Assembly: GCA_037131065.1 (NCBI GenBank)
Contig: JBAXRT010000080.1
Span: 1 to 13,421 of the forward strand
Direction of reading: 5' to 3'
DNA length: 13,421 bases
Origin: JBAXRT01 sp037131065
GTDB lineage: Bacteria > Bacteroidota > Bacteroidia > Bacteroidales > FEN-979
Shown: piece after piece, positions 1-8,322 of the stretch
Layout: every line of letters begins with the position of its first letter
Position numbering within the stretch: the first letter of the stretch is position 1
The notes under the pieces: generated by a model
Told to the model about the DNA's origin: nothing
Databases searched by the model: none
Seen by the model: the letters and a program-made list of their open reading frames with translations, nothing else
Made by a program: the position numbers and the translations under genes

Positions 1-1
1 A

Positions 2-220
2 GGGAAGTCATTATATGATGCCATCATCATCGATGTGGAGGATAACGGGCCAGGTATACCGGAAACGATAAAGGATGATATTTTCGTACCCTTTTTTACC
101 ACCAAGCCGACAGGGTCAGGCATTGGGCTGAGTCTTTCACGCCAGATCGTCAGGCTTCACGGGGGTAGCCTGGAGGCAGCCTCTGTTCCAGGTAAAACAG
201 TTTTTACAATCCGTATTTGA
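2..220 (+). CDS. Sensor histidine kinase, C-terminal ATP-binding end (partial)
   Basis: This is the last 72 codons of a histidine kinase whose 5' part lies left of the window; the reading frame is open from base 2. It contains the end of a GHKL ATPase domain: the G1 box reads DNGPGIP, followed by FVPFFTTKP and the G2 box GSGIGLSLS, then RQIVRLHGG, and the protein ends at the fold boundary with no extra domain. The FFTTKP plus G-S-G-I-G-L combination is typical of NtrB/ZraS-like kinases, which usually phosphorylate NtrC-type sigma-54 activators; that partner is inferred, not seen. The gene is convergent with the ABC ATPase gene, with only 5 bases between their stops. A sigma-54 promoter in front of the peptide precursor gene fits this kinase controlling the operon. 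The GTG at base 35 lies inside the conserved domain and is not a real start. Confidence 0.9.
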   Translation, partial: GKSLYDAIIIDVEDNGPGIPETIKDDIFVPFFTTKPTGSGIGLSLSRQIVRLHGGSLEAASVPGKTVFTIRI

Positions 221-225
221 ACGGG

Positions 226-897
226 TCACCGTCTTTCATTCCTCAGGTTTCCGTCAAAAAGATTTACGATCCTGTTGCTATATTCGGCGTCACGCTGGGA
301 ATGGGTGACCATAACGATTGTAGTCCCGTTATCATTAAGTTTCGACAGGATATTCATAATTTCGTCACCACGTGCTGAATCAAGCGCACCTGTTGGTTCA
401 TCAGCGAGGAGCAGGGGAGGATCCCCAATGATGGCTCTGGCTATGGCAACCCTTTGCTGCTGACCACCCGACAACTGGAGCGGGAAGTAGTTTTTTCGGG
501 CGGGAATGCCCATTTTATCCAGCATCTCAAACACACGGATTTTACGTGCTTTGGTGCTGACTCCCTGGTAGATTAATGGCAATTCCACATTCTCAAAAAC
601 TGTGAGTTCATCGATCAGGTTGAAATTCTGAAAAATGAATCCGATCTTATCTTTCCGTAGATCTGACCTTTGTTTTTCATTCAGAAGGGTCGCATTCAAC
701 CCGTCGATAAAATATTCCCCTTCATCAGGCTGATCCAGTAGTCCCAGAACGTTCAGAAGGGTCGTTTTGCCACAACCGGAAGGCCCCATCACCGCGACAA
801 AGTCGCCTTTCCCGACATAAAAATCAACATGGTCTAATGCAATGGCTTCAACATCCTCGTGGTGGAAAACCTTTCTTAACCCTTTCGATATTATCAT
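226..897 (-). CDS. ABC transporter ATP-binding protein, MacB/LolD type
   Basis: A complete 223-residue cytoplasmic ATPase of the lipoprotein-release/macrolide-export (LolD/MacB) class. Walker A GPSGCGKT is at residues 38-45, the Q-loop Gln at 90, the ABC signature LSGGQ at 142-146, Walker B LLLADEP at 162-168 with the class-typical TGALD after it, and the switch His at 199. Its length is normal for a stand-alone LolD-like subunit. The natural membrane partner is the FtsX-type permease at 3108-5495, although the C39 exporter gene lies between them. Two copies of this ATPase would power one two-module permease, driving shape changes of a periplasmic domain rather than classical transport. It is the last gene of the operon, 18 bases after the exporter stop, and has its own purine-rich ribosome-binding site. 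The role in peptide efflux or self-protection is inferred from position. Confidence 0.95.
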   Translation of the reverse strand: MIISKGLRKVFHHEDVEAIALDHVDFYVGKGDFVAVMGPSGCGKTTLLNVLGLLDQPDEGEYFIDGLNATLLNEKQRSDLRKDKIGFIFQNFNLIDELTVFENVELPLIYQGVSTKARKIRVFEMLDKMGIPARKNYFPLQLSGGQQQRVAIARAIIGDPPLLLADEPTGALDSARGDEIMNILSKLNDNGTTIVMVTHSQRDAEYSNRIVNLFDGNLRNERR

Positions 898-903
898 TGC
901 TTT

Positions 904-908
904 CTCCT
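904..908 (-). promoter_or_regulatory. Shine-Dalgarno site of the ABC ATPase gene
   Basis: On the minus strand AGGAG sits six bases before the ATG at 897. Strong Shine-Dalgarno sites are uncommon in Bacteroidota, and the other operon genes I checked (precursor, maturase, pseudo-radical-SAM) lack one. It supports this ATG as the start and suggests independent translation of the last gene instead of coupling to the exporter gene. Confidence 0.6.
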
Positions 909-915
909 ATGGATG

Positions 916-3111
916 TCAACCGAGCTCCAGTTGGTTTTTAACAAGTTCGTAGTATTTCCCCTTCAAAATCGAAAGTTCTTGGTGTGTTCCTGTTTCCACG
1001 ATTTTACCCCTCTCCAGCACCACGATCTGGTTGGCATTCTTCACTGTGCTCAAACGATGCGCAACGATGATTACCGTTTTCCCGGTGAAGAATTCATTCA
1101 GGTGACCTATGATTATTTTTTCGTTGTTGGCATCCAGTGAGTTAGTCGCTTCATCAAAGAAAAGATATTCCGGGTTCCGGTAGACGGCCCGAGCAATCAG
1201 GATCCGCTGCCGCTGACCTTCACTAATGCCATGTCCGTCCTGTCCTATTTTGGTCTTTGCTCCCATGGGAAGCCCGTCAATAAATTCACCCAGGTTTGCC
1301 ATGTAAATGGCATGCTGCAGGCGTGATTCATCGATCTTTTCCTCTCCCAGTGCAATATTGTGAGCAATGCTTTCGGAAAAGATAAATCCGTCCTGCATGA
1401 CCGAACCACAGTTCTTTCTCCAGAAACCACAAGAGATATCATCCAGCGGAGTATCCCCGATACATATGATTCCGGTTACAGGCTTGTAAAAACCGAGCAG
1501 GAGTTTAATAAGGGTTGTCTTGCCGCTTCCGCTTGACCCGACGATGGCTGTTATCTTCCTCTGGGGAATCCGCAGGTTCATATCCTGCAGAACAAAGGGA
1601 GAATGAGGACCTTCGTATTGGTAGGAGAGGTGCTCGATCCTGATCTCCCTGTCCTGGGGAAGTACATTAGCCCCCGGGGAGTCAGGATCCTCCTCCTCAT
1701 TGTGGGCATTGATCTCTTCAATACGCTCAATGCTGATGGTCGCATCCTGGGCCTCCCTGATGAAATTTACCATCTGTTCAACCGGATTGTTCATTTGTCC
1801 CAGGATATACTGGATTGCCAGCATCATTCCGAGGGTGAGTTCCCCCTTCAGGACGAGTGAGGCTGAGAGAAATGTAATGAAGATATCCTTTGTCCGGAGG
1901 AAAATAAAGGCGCCAAGGCTCTGGTACTGATTTAGCAATAGGCTTCTGATGCTGATCCTGAAGAGTTCTTCCTGGATCCCTTCCCATTCGCTCCTTTTCT
2001 GTTTTTCGCAGTTGTTCAGCTTGATCTCCTGCATGCCAGTGATCAGCTGGATCAATGTGCTCTGGTTTTCGGCAAGCCTTGAAAATCTTACGTAATCGAT
2101 CTGTCTGCGCTTTTTCAGGAAGAGGTAGATCCAGATGGTATATAGAAAGCTTCCGGTCAGAAAGACAAAGAAAATGAGGAGATTGTAGTAGATGAGGACA
2201 ATCCCGAATACAATGAAACTAACGGTGGAGAAGAGAATATTCAGGGAACTAACCGTGAGAAAGGACTGGATCCTGAGATGATCATTGATTCGTTGCATTA
2301 GGTCCCCGATCATCTTGGAATCGAAAAAGCCAAGGGGGAGTTTCATGATCTTCAGCAGAAAATCGGAGATCATCGTTATGTTGATCCGTGTACTGATGTG
2401 GAGCAGAATCCATCCCCTCACGAATTCAACAGTGCCGAGCCCGAGGAAGAGTGCCAGCTGTCCCAGCAGGACGAGCATAATGAAGCTAAGGTTATTATTT
2501 CTGATACCTGTATCAACAATCGCCTGGGTGAGAAAAGGAAAGATCAGCTGTATTGCACTGCCGATCAGCATACCGAGGGCAAGTTTGAACATCTGGTTGC
2601 GGTGAGGAGTAAGATAGGAGAGGATAAACCACAGCGGGGATCTCTTTTTCGGCTCTTCAGGCTGCAGGGTAAGCTCAGGAGTAGGCTCAAGCACAAGGCA
2701 GACACCTTCATTAATATTCTCCGGAGCAGATAACCATGATTTAAGAAACTCCTCCTTTGAGAACCTGATCTTGCCATGGGCAGGATCAGCAATATAAAAG
2801 ACCAGCCGATCACCTCTTTTTGCAATCTTATAGATCACAACAAAATGGCGCTGGTTCCAGAATGCGATGCAGGGGAGTGGGGTCTCATTCACCAGCTGAT
2901 CGAGTGTGATTTTAACGCCCAGGGTTCTGAGTCCGATCGATTCGGCAGTATCGCTGATGGAAAGCATGGAGACACCCTCCCGGGTAATGTAACAGCGTTC
3001 CCGGAGTGTTGTCAGGCTGAAACGCTTGCCATAATGCCGGGCGATCATCTGGAGGCATGCGGGACCGCAGTCCATTGCATCATGCTGATGATAAAACCGG
3101 AATCCCATCAT
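916..3111 (-). CDS. Peptidase-containing ABC exporter (C39 leader peptidase, bacteriocin/RiPP type)
   Basis: A complete 731-residue exporter that should cut a double-glycine leader and pump out the mature peptide. Residues 1-140 form a C39 cysteine peptidase with all expected residues: Gln9 of the oxyanion hole, Cys15 in DCGPAC, His89 in NQRHF and Asp109 in ADPAHG. Residues about 155-460 form the six-helix transmembrane domain. The C-terminal ATPase has Walker A GSSGSGKTT (524-532), Q-loop Gln572, Walker B YLFFDEATNSLD (648-659) and the switch His684. Its signature motif reads ISEGQ (628-632) instead of LSGGQ. The likely substrate is the precursor encoded at 8323-8538, whose leader ends in Gly-Gly. 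The start overlaps the permease stop by four bases (ATGA), which suggests coupled translation; a second in-frame ATG follows directly. No HlyD-type adaptor is seen in the window. Confidence 0.96.
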   Translation of the reverse strand: MMGFRFYHQHDAMDCGPACLQMIARHYGKRFSLTTLRERCYITREGVSMLSISDTAESIGLRTLGVKITLDQLVNETPLPCIAFWNQRHFVVIYKIAKRGDRLVFYIADPAHGKIRFSKEEFLKSWLSAPENINEGVCLVLEPTPELTLQPEEPKKRSPLWFILSYLTPHRNQMFKLALGMLIGSAIQLIFPFLTQAIVDTGIRNNNLSFIMLVLLGQLALFLGLGTVEFVRGWILLHISTRINITMISDFLLKIMKLPLGFFDSKMIGDLMQRINDHLRIQSFLTVSSLNILFSTVSFIVFGIVLIYYNLLIFFVFLTGSFLYTIWIYLFLKKRRQIDYVRFSRLAENQSTLIQLITGMQEIKLNNCEKQKRSEWEGIQEELFRISIRSLLLNQYQSLGAFIFLRTKDIFITFLSASLVLKGELTLGMMLAIQYILGQMNNPVEQMVNFIREAQDATISIERIEEINAHNEEEDPDSPGANVLPQDREIRIEHLSYQYEGPHSPFVLQDMNLRIPQRKITAIVGSSGSGKTTLIKLLLGFYKPVTGIICIGDTPLDDISCGFWRKNCGSVMQDGFIFSESIAHNIALGEEKIDESRLQHAIYMANLGEFIDGLPMGAKTKIGQDGHGISEGQRQRILIARAVYRNPEYLFFDEATNSLDANNEKIIIGHLNEFFTGKTVIIVAHRLSTVKNANQIVVLERGKIVETGTHQELSILKGKYYELVKNQLELG

Positions 3112-5495
3112 TCATATTTTAACGCCATGAGCGGGTTATTGTTCAAAACCTTTCTTGTCCTCAGGAAGAGTATTGCTGAGACAAAAAGAGCAACCGAAAG
3201 AACTGAAAGCACTACTACGGGCAAAGATACATTTTCATGGTAGTAAAATGTACTTAACCACCGATCCATGAAATACCAGGAAAGGGGTATGCTTAATACC
3301 GCTGATGCTGCAATATAGGTAAAGAAATCCTTCTGCATTTCATATACGATGTTCAGGTTACTTGCCCCGAATACTTTGCGGATGGCCACCTCGCGTATCT
3401 TCCGCTCAGAAAGCAGGATGGCTAATCCGAAGAGCCCCATTCCCGTAATAAGGAATGCAAGAAAAGTAAAGGAAGCCACAATATTCTGGAAATTCTCATC
3501 TCTCTTGTACAGCACTGCAAGTTCTTCATTATACTGCTGGTAGCTGAAAGGACGATCAGGAGCGATTTTTCTCCATTTCCTGCCAATATCGGCAATTACC
3601 TGCTCCCTTGCCTCTGGTTCATACCTGACAAGCATCGATTTGCATTTTTCGGGCCTTAAACGGAACATGGCCGGTTTTATCCTTGTATGAAGTGTCCCCA
3701 TATGAAAATCCGAAACCACCCCCAGGATCTTCTGGTCTCCGATCATGTCAATGGAATTGTCACGTTCCTTGAGGGCTGTTTTAAAGGTCTGATTAATTAT
3801 CAGGCTAGATTTCAAATTTTCATTATCCGATTGTTGAAATTCTTTCCCGGATTCTAAAGGGACACCAAGGGTATAAAAGAAACCGAAATCAATTAAATAA
3901 TTTTCAAATATTATGTCACTTTCTGCAGGTGTTCCGACCCGTAACCTGGTATCATTTGTAGCATTGGAAGGGAACGATATTGAAATGCCTGAAACAGAAA
4001 TAACATTCATTATTTTAGCGACATCCTTTCTCAGGACTGTATAGCCGGAAAATTCCCCGGCATCAAAATTGACAAGGAGGATATTATTCATTTTTACCTT
4101 CTTGTCCTGCAGGAAGCAATAACGCATCTGACGGTAAACGGTTATGAAGCAGATTAGCAGGGAGAGAGTGATAAACAGTTGGAAAATCGTAAATACTTTA
4201 CCAAGGCTGAATTTTCTGTATGAAAAGAGCCGTAGTTTCAGGGCATGCAACGGATCGAGCGACGAGAGATACAGGGCGACATAGGTTCCTGACAGAAAAC
4301 CGATGAGAAGCGTAATGGTGGCAAAAAGAATGAAATAGAGAGCAAAATTGCTTACGTACATCTTTAGTTCAAACCCGTACATGACCCTGATCAGTGGGTT
4401 GATCAATCCGAGCAAGAGGAAGGCCAGTGGAAATGCCAGAAACGTCAATAGGATTGATTCAGTCATGATCTGGTTTCTGAGCACTTTTCTTGAAGCTCCC
4501 AATACCTTCTTGACCCCGATCTCTTTAAACCGGAGGGCGGCTCTTGCTGTACTCAGGATGCTGTAGTTGATACCGGCAAGCAGGAGGATGAAAATGGCGA
4601 GGGACGAATAGATTATGAGATTTGAGGGATTTCCCTTTGGCAGAAAATCATTCTGGATATTTCCGGATTCAAGGTACATTTCGCGGAGCCCCTGTAGTTT
4701 AATTTCATATCCGGTTTTTTCCAATCCTTTGATCCTGCAGGTCGTCCTGAGCATGGTCTCTATTCCTGTCGCACCTGTTCCAGGCTTCAGGCGAACGATG
4801 GTTTCGGCAAGCAACTCACCGAAAGAGGTAAAAAATGTTTGAGGGTCGGCGGAAACATCCTGTAAGATTTTTTCGATAAACTTGAGGTTAGTAATGAAAT
4901 CGGCCTTGTAGCTTGAATTCCATGGCAGGTCGCTAAAAACCCCCCTGACCACGAAATAGAAAATATTTCCGTTTGCCTTTACAATCAGGGTTTTGCCAAT
5001 TGCGTTGGTTTCTCCGAAATATCTTTCACTTGTTTTCGCTGAGATAATCACAGAGGAGGGTGCAGCCAGAACATTCTCTTTTTTGCCTTTTATGATTGTT
5101 ATTGGGAAAAGATCCAGGATAGAAGGATCAGCACTGATCAGGTTCGACTCCTTATAGAAAATATTGCTCTTTGTGATGGTGACGGGCCCGATGATGTTGG
5201 CCGGGTTGATGATCCTGCAGGTTTCCTCTATTTCAGGGATCTGCTTTTTTAGGGTCGGAGCGACCACAAGTGCGGAGAGTGCATCCTGGGTGCCCTTCTT
5301 TCTGTCACTCATCAATACACGGAAAAGCCTGTCGCTCTCCTTAAAGCAACTGTTGAAGCTCAGTTCATTGATTAGGAAAGTGAAAAGGATATATACAGCC
5401 GTAAGACCAAGTACAAGACCAAAAAGGTTAATAAAAGTATAAGTTTTGCTTTTGACCAGGAAACGATAGGAGGTTATGATGGATATCTTAAGCAT
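3108..5495 (-). CDS. Two-module FtsX/MacB-like ABC transporter permease
   Basis: A 795-residue inner-membrane permease with two MacB-like modules. Each has a first membrane helix, a periplasmic domain and a three-helix FtsX domain. FtsX domain 1 lies at about 295-415, with the conserved loop RFKEIGVKKVLGAS, and domain 2 at about 665-795, with RKIREVAIRKVFGAS. The protein ends NPLMALKYE, a common ending in this family. I chose the ATG at 5495 because it gives the family-typical beginning (MLKI..YRF, then a first helix FINLFGLVLG). The earlier in-frame ATG at 5525 would add ten unrelated residues and overlap the upstream gene. With this start the gene begins 11 bases after the pseudo-radical-SAM stop. 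It probably works with the ATPase at 226-897. Related proteins in the phylum are often linked to efflux or sensing of antimicrobial compounds; that role here is inferred. Confidence 0.9.
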   Translation of the reverse strand: MLKISIITSYRFLVKSKTYTFINLFGLVLGLTAVYILFTFLINELSFNSCFKESDRLFRVLMSDRKKGTQDALSALVVAPTLKKQIPEIEETCRIINPANIIGPVTITKSNIFYKESNLISADPSILDLFPITIIKGKKENVLAAPSSVIISAKTSERYFGETNAIGKTLIVKANGNIFYFVVRGVFSDLPWNSSYKADFITNLKFIEKILQDVSADPQTFFTSFGELLAETIVRLKPGTGATGIETMLRTTCRIKGLEKTGYEIKLQGLREMYLESGNIQNDFLPKGNPSNLIIYSSLAIFILLLAGINYSILSTARAALRFKEIGVKKVLGASRKVLRNQIMTESILLTFLAFPLAFLLLGLINPLIRVMYGFELKMYVSNFALYFILFATITLLIGFLSGTYVALYLSSLDPLHALKLRLFSYRKFSLGKVFTIFQLFITLSLLICFITVYRQMRYCFLQDKKVKMNNILLVNFDAGEFSGYTVLRKDVAKIMNVISVSGISISFPSNATNDTRLRVGTPAESDIIFENYLIDFGFFYTLGVPLESGKEFQQSDNENLKSSLIINQTFKTALKERDNSIDMIGDQKILGVVSDFHMGTLHTRIKPAMFRLRPEKCKSMLVRYEPEAREQVIADIGRKWRKIAPDRPFSYQQYNEELAVLYKRDENFQNIVASFTFLAFLITGMGLFGLAILLSERKIREVAIRKVFGASNLNIVYEMQKDFFTYIAASAVLSIPLSWYFMDRWLSTFYYHENVSLPVVVLSVLSVALFVSAILFLRTRKVLNNNPLMALKYE

Positions 5496-5506
5496 GAACC
5501 CCTGCT

Positions 5507-6754
5507 CTAGTGAAAAAGATGACACAAATTGAATTTCCTCATGACCAACTCATAATTGCTTACCGGAGGGCAAAGGAGTTCGAACAGGCATTTTTTACAT
5601 GGAGTGACCCCGGGACGAATACGTTTCCAGCTTGTTCCCTTCTCCAGTTCCATGTTCGCAAGGTATTCGAGGCTGTTCTGCTTCAGGTTACCCAGCGGCT
5701 GGTCATTGATGTTTGCATAGAGTTTTCCTCCGGGAATAAGAATGACCTTTCCCCAATCGGTTTCATTGATCATTTTTCGGGCAAAAATCTGTTGCTGGTC
5801 GGGATGGGAGGAATGCAAATCTTCTTCCGTAATGAAAATATAATCCCTGAAGAAATCATTGTTGAGACGGTTGAAATATGGCTTGAAGAAAGAGTTTCTT
5901 AGGTTTAACAAGTGGATCAATCTGTTTGCCTCCGTAAGTTCATGGGAATCCTGAACAATGAAATGCCACTCCAGCTTAATGCGGTTTTTAGTATCTTTTA
6001 CTTCTTCCCACACCCGGTTTATCTTTTCAGTATCAAACGGATAGGTTAAAAGAAAGGTGAAACCGGCCTCTTTCGGAAGGTTTTTGAATATCCCGGAGTT
6101 TAAAGAAACAGGAAATGTATAAAACCGGATTCTGTGGCCGGAGTGCTCAATCTGGCTTAGAAGATCACCCGCATGGCTGTATTGAAGCAGATCCTCTGTA
6201 ACAAAATTGAGACTTAACCTCGGATATGACCTGGTTTCGGATAGGATTGACCTGAGTATCCCGGGATCCAGTTCTTTCTTCTTACCGTTCATAAACAAGG
6301 GAAATGTAAACTGCCGGAATGCCAGGTTATATTGCCTTATGACACCTGAATTGCCCGAGGAAAGATGGATTGTTATGTCACGTAGCAGATCAGAGGCAGG
6401 CCTTGGATAGCCTGTTTTATCTTTCTTGATGAGTGGCTTAGGAGAAATCATAACCGGTTTCTTTTCTGACCAGGATGGTCTCAGAAGGTCACCCATAAAG
6501 TTTTTTTGCAGATCACTTATAAAGCTGCTAATCTCTCTTTTTGAAAGTTCGGCAGTTTCAATTTTAATCACGCTACCATTACCCGGTTTCAAAAGCGAAC
6601 GGCAAAGACCTGTTATGGCAGGCTTTCCTTTGACGAGGAGCATTTTATGGTTTAGTGTGTTGTAGAGAAGGATCTGGTCACCACGGATGGTGAGATGAAC
6701 AAAAGGTTCAAGATAGAGCCATGAGAATGGGTCAGTTTTCATCAAATGTTTCAT
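5507..6754 (-). CDS. Pseudo-radical-SAM partner protein of the GG-Bacteroidales RiPP family
   Basis: A 415-residue protein that, from memory, matches the 'pseudo-rSAM, GG-Bacteroidales system' family found beside the true maturase. It has only five cysteines (51, 386, 389, 395, 411), so the CxxxCxxC motif that binds the catalytic iron-sulfur cluster is absent and it should not cleave SAM. The C-terminus keeps C-x2-C-x5-C (CKKCLFELLC) followed by PPVSNYE and a final NLCH; the same C-x2-C-x5-C spacing occurs in the SPASM region of the maturase. The N-terminus (RGDQILLYN...MLLV, residues 24-41) resembles the N-terminus of the maturase and could be a leader-binding or pairing module. It overlaps the maturase gene by 23 bases; an alternative ATG at 6742 would reduce this to 11. 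Its job is unknown; a scaffold or substrate-presenting role is a guess. Confidence 0.85.
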   Translation of the reverse strand: MKHLMKTDPFSWLYLEPFVHLTIRGDQILLYNTLNHKMLLVKGKPAITGLCRSLLKPGNGSVIKIETAELSKREISSFISDLQKNFMGDLLRPSWSEKKPVMISPKPLIKKDKTGYPRPASDLLRDITIHLSSGNSGVIRQYNLAFRQFTFPLFMNGKKKELDPGILRSILSETRSYPRLSLNFVTEDLLQYSHAGDLLSQIEHSGHRIRFYTFPVSLNSGIFKNLPKEAGFTFLLTYPFDTEKINRVWEEVKDTKNRIKLEWHFIVQDSHELTEANRLIHLLNLRNSFFKPYFNRLNNDFFRDYIFITEEDLHSSHPDQQQIFARKMINETDWGKVILIPGGKLYANINDQPLGNLKQNSLEYLANMELEKGTSWKRIRPGVTPCKKCLFELLCPPVSNYELVMRKFNLCHLFH

Positions 6755-8246
6755 TAAGGATCCGGAGGTAGAAAGAGTAATCTTTTTCGATAAGGCTCAA
6801 CTGTTTTGATAACCGGTTACTAAAATGTTTCTCATCGGTAAAAAATTCGCATTCCGGATGATCCGTCTCAATTTTTGTGTTGAACATGCATTCCATGCAT
6901 CCGTCATCAAGGAAGCATTGTTCACACAAGGGTCGTATTTTGGAATAATAGTAGTTGAAGTCTCTGGCAATGGTTTCAGCATTGATCACCGGGCCTTTAT
7001 CCCCGACACTTCCTATTTCAAAAATGCGGCTGATATGCTCGCATGGAAGGATGAGACCATTCGTCGTAATAAAGATCCTCAATGAGAATGGTATGCAGGT
7101 CCCTGTGGGAATGAAATTTCTCCGTTTATTGTGATCTTTACCCCGGAGGGTGAGTCTTCCGTGATCTTTATAGACGTAACCCGAGTATTTTTCAAGGCTG
7201 TCGGTAAACTCTTTTATCGCCGGATGATTATGCATCAGCGATTTAATGGTTTTAAGGTCTGATTTCCTGCTCCTTTTCGAATTGAGAAAGGTCCGGTAAA
7301 ATTCCTGCTTATGCTGTTCGTTGAGGTTCAGTGTGTTGATTGTAGATATTGCAGGAATCTTCTTGAACCTCTTCATGAAAAATGCATAGGTGGCCTTGTA
7401 TGAATTTCTGCTGTGAAGTACGGTAAGGAAGGAGACTTTCTTGTCAAAATATTCCGGATATATGTTTTGTACTCTCTCAAGGTTATTGAGGACAAGATCG
7501 TAGGAAGATTTCTCATTTTTCAGGACACGGAAGGAGTTCCCCATTTTATCTCCGTCAAGGCTGATGGCAACTTCCACGTCATTCGCGGCAAGGAAATCCA
7601 TGTATTTTGCCAGGAGCAATCCGTTACTCGACATACTGAATTTCAACAGGGGTTTAGGGCCAGGGTAGGTATTTAGGAAATGAATGACCTCAGAGATCAG
7701 AGAAAAATTTTTCAGCGGTTCTCCTCCGTAAAAACTGATAATGAGTTCTGGATTGGCGGGGAGGTTGCGCTTTGAGAGGATGAACTCAAGGATCTGCCTT
7801 GCTTTTTCAAAATTCATTTTTTGGCGGCCGCGTTCCGTGTTGATGTAGAATTTGCTGTACGTGCAATAGGTACAGGCGAGGTTACATTCCTCTGTGGTTT
7901 CAAGGATGACTTGTTGAAGTTTTCCGATGTTCTGCTCGATCCTGGCAGGGGAGAGGACACCACCCAGATTTGGCCGGTTAACGGGTGCAAAAAAATGGTG
8001 TTTTTGAAGAAACCGGTACTTTGAATATTGCTGATGGACCTCGTCGTACGAAAAGACATCAAGACCTTTGATCTCAACTTTCTTGTCCGACTTAACCTGG
8101 TCGATGTATCCGGGTAGATGCACCCCAGATTTTTCCATCTGGTAAAGGTGCCTTATGATGGGATGGATTAAAAGAAACTGTTTTTTGAAAGGACTGTAAA
8201 GAAAAGTATTACCCTTGGCAGTTGTAAAGGTGATGGTATTTTTCAT
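6732..8246 (-). CDS. Radical SAM/SPASM peptide maturase (GG-Bacteroidales RiPP family)
   Basis: A 504-residue radical SAM enzyme expected to modify the core of the neighbouring precursor peptide. The catalytic cluster motif CNLACTYC is at residues 121-128 (C121, C125, C128), followed by the SAM-contacting FYGGEPL at 172-178. The C-terminal SPASM region carries seven cysteines (384, 402, 441, 444, 450, 453, 466), including CEQC and the C-x2-C-x5-C-x2-C spacing, enough for two auxiliary iron-sulfur clusters. Residues 1-100 form a separate N-terminal domain, a likely leader-recognition region. The architecture is that of enzymes that make thioether (sactipeptide-like), C-C or other crosslinks; the actual reaction cannot be read from sequence. 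It starts 76 bases after the precursor stop, with a small hairpin just ahead of the ATG, and overlaps the pseudo-radical-SAM gene downstream. Confidence 0.95.
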   Translation of the reverse strand: MKNTITFTTAKGNTFLYSPFKKQFLLIHPIIRHLYQMEKSGVHLPGYIDQVKSDKKVEIKGLDVFSYDEVHQQYSKYRFLQKHHFFAPVNRPNLGGVLSPARIEQNIGKLQQVILETTEECNLACTYCTYSKFYINTERGRQKMNFEKARQILEFILSKRNLPANPELIISFYGGEPLKNFSLISEVIHFLNTYPGPKPLLKFSMSSNGLLLAKYMDFLAANDVEVAISLDGDKMGNSFRVLKNEKSSYDLVLNNLERVQNIYPEYFDKKVSFLTVLHSRNSYKATYAFFMKRFKKIPAISTINTLNLNEQHKQEFYRTFLNSKRSRKSDLKTIKSLMHNHPAIKEFTDSLEKYSGYVYKDHGRLTLRGKDHNKRRNFIPTGTCIPFSLRIFITTNGLILPCEHISRIFEIGSVGDKGPVINAETIARDFNYYYSKIRPLCEQCFLDDGCMECMFNTKIETDHPECEFFTDEKHFSNRLSKQLSLIEKDYSFYLRILNETFDEN

Positions 8247-8259
8247 GCAATTCCGGTTG

Positions 8260-8276
8260 CGTGGTTAATGGCCACG
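8260..8276 (-). other. Small hairpin between precursor and maturase genes
   Basis: The arms CGTGG and CCACG flank a seven-base loop, 13 bases ahead of the maturase ATG. There is no T-run after it, so it is not a standard intrinsic terminator. It could slow 3' decay of the precursor mRNA or limit maturase translation, giving more precursor than enzyme. The stem is short, so chance is possible. Confidence 0.3.
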
Positions 8277-8322
8277 AATCGAAAAACAAAGGTATCATTT
8301 TCTTTGAATCCGGGTACTCCTG

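Noticed and set aside
221..232. Inverted repeat ACGG-GTCA-CCGT between the convergent kinase and ATPase genes, a possible shared terminator
   Set aside because: The stem is only four base pairs, with no clear T-run, so it is not a credible terminator.
8287..8294. TACCTTTG on the minus strand between precursor and maturase, matching the Bacteroidota -7 box
   Set aside because: No TTTG -33 box lies 19-21 bases upstream; a single eight-base match with two free positions is weak evidence for an internal promoter.
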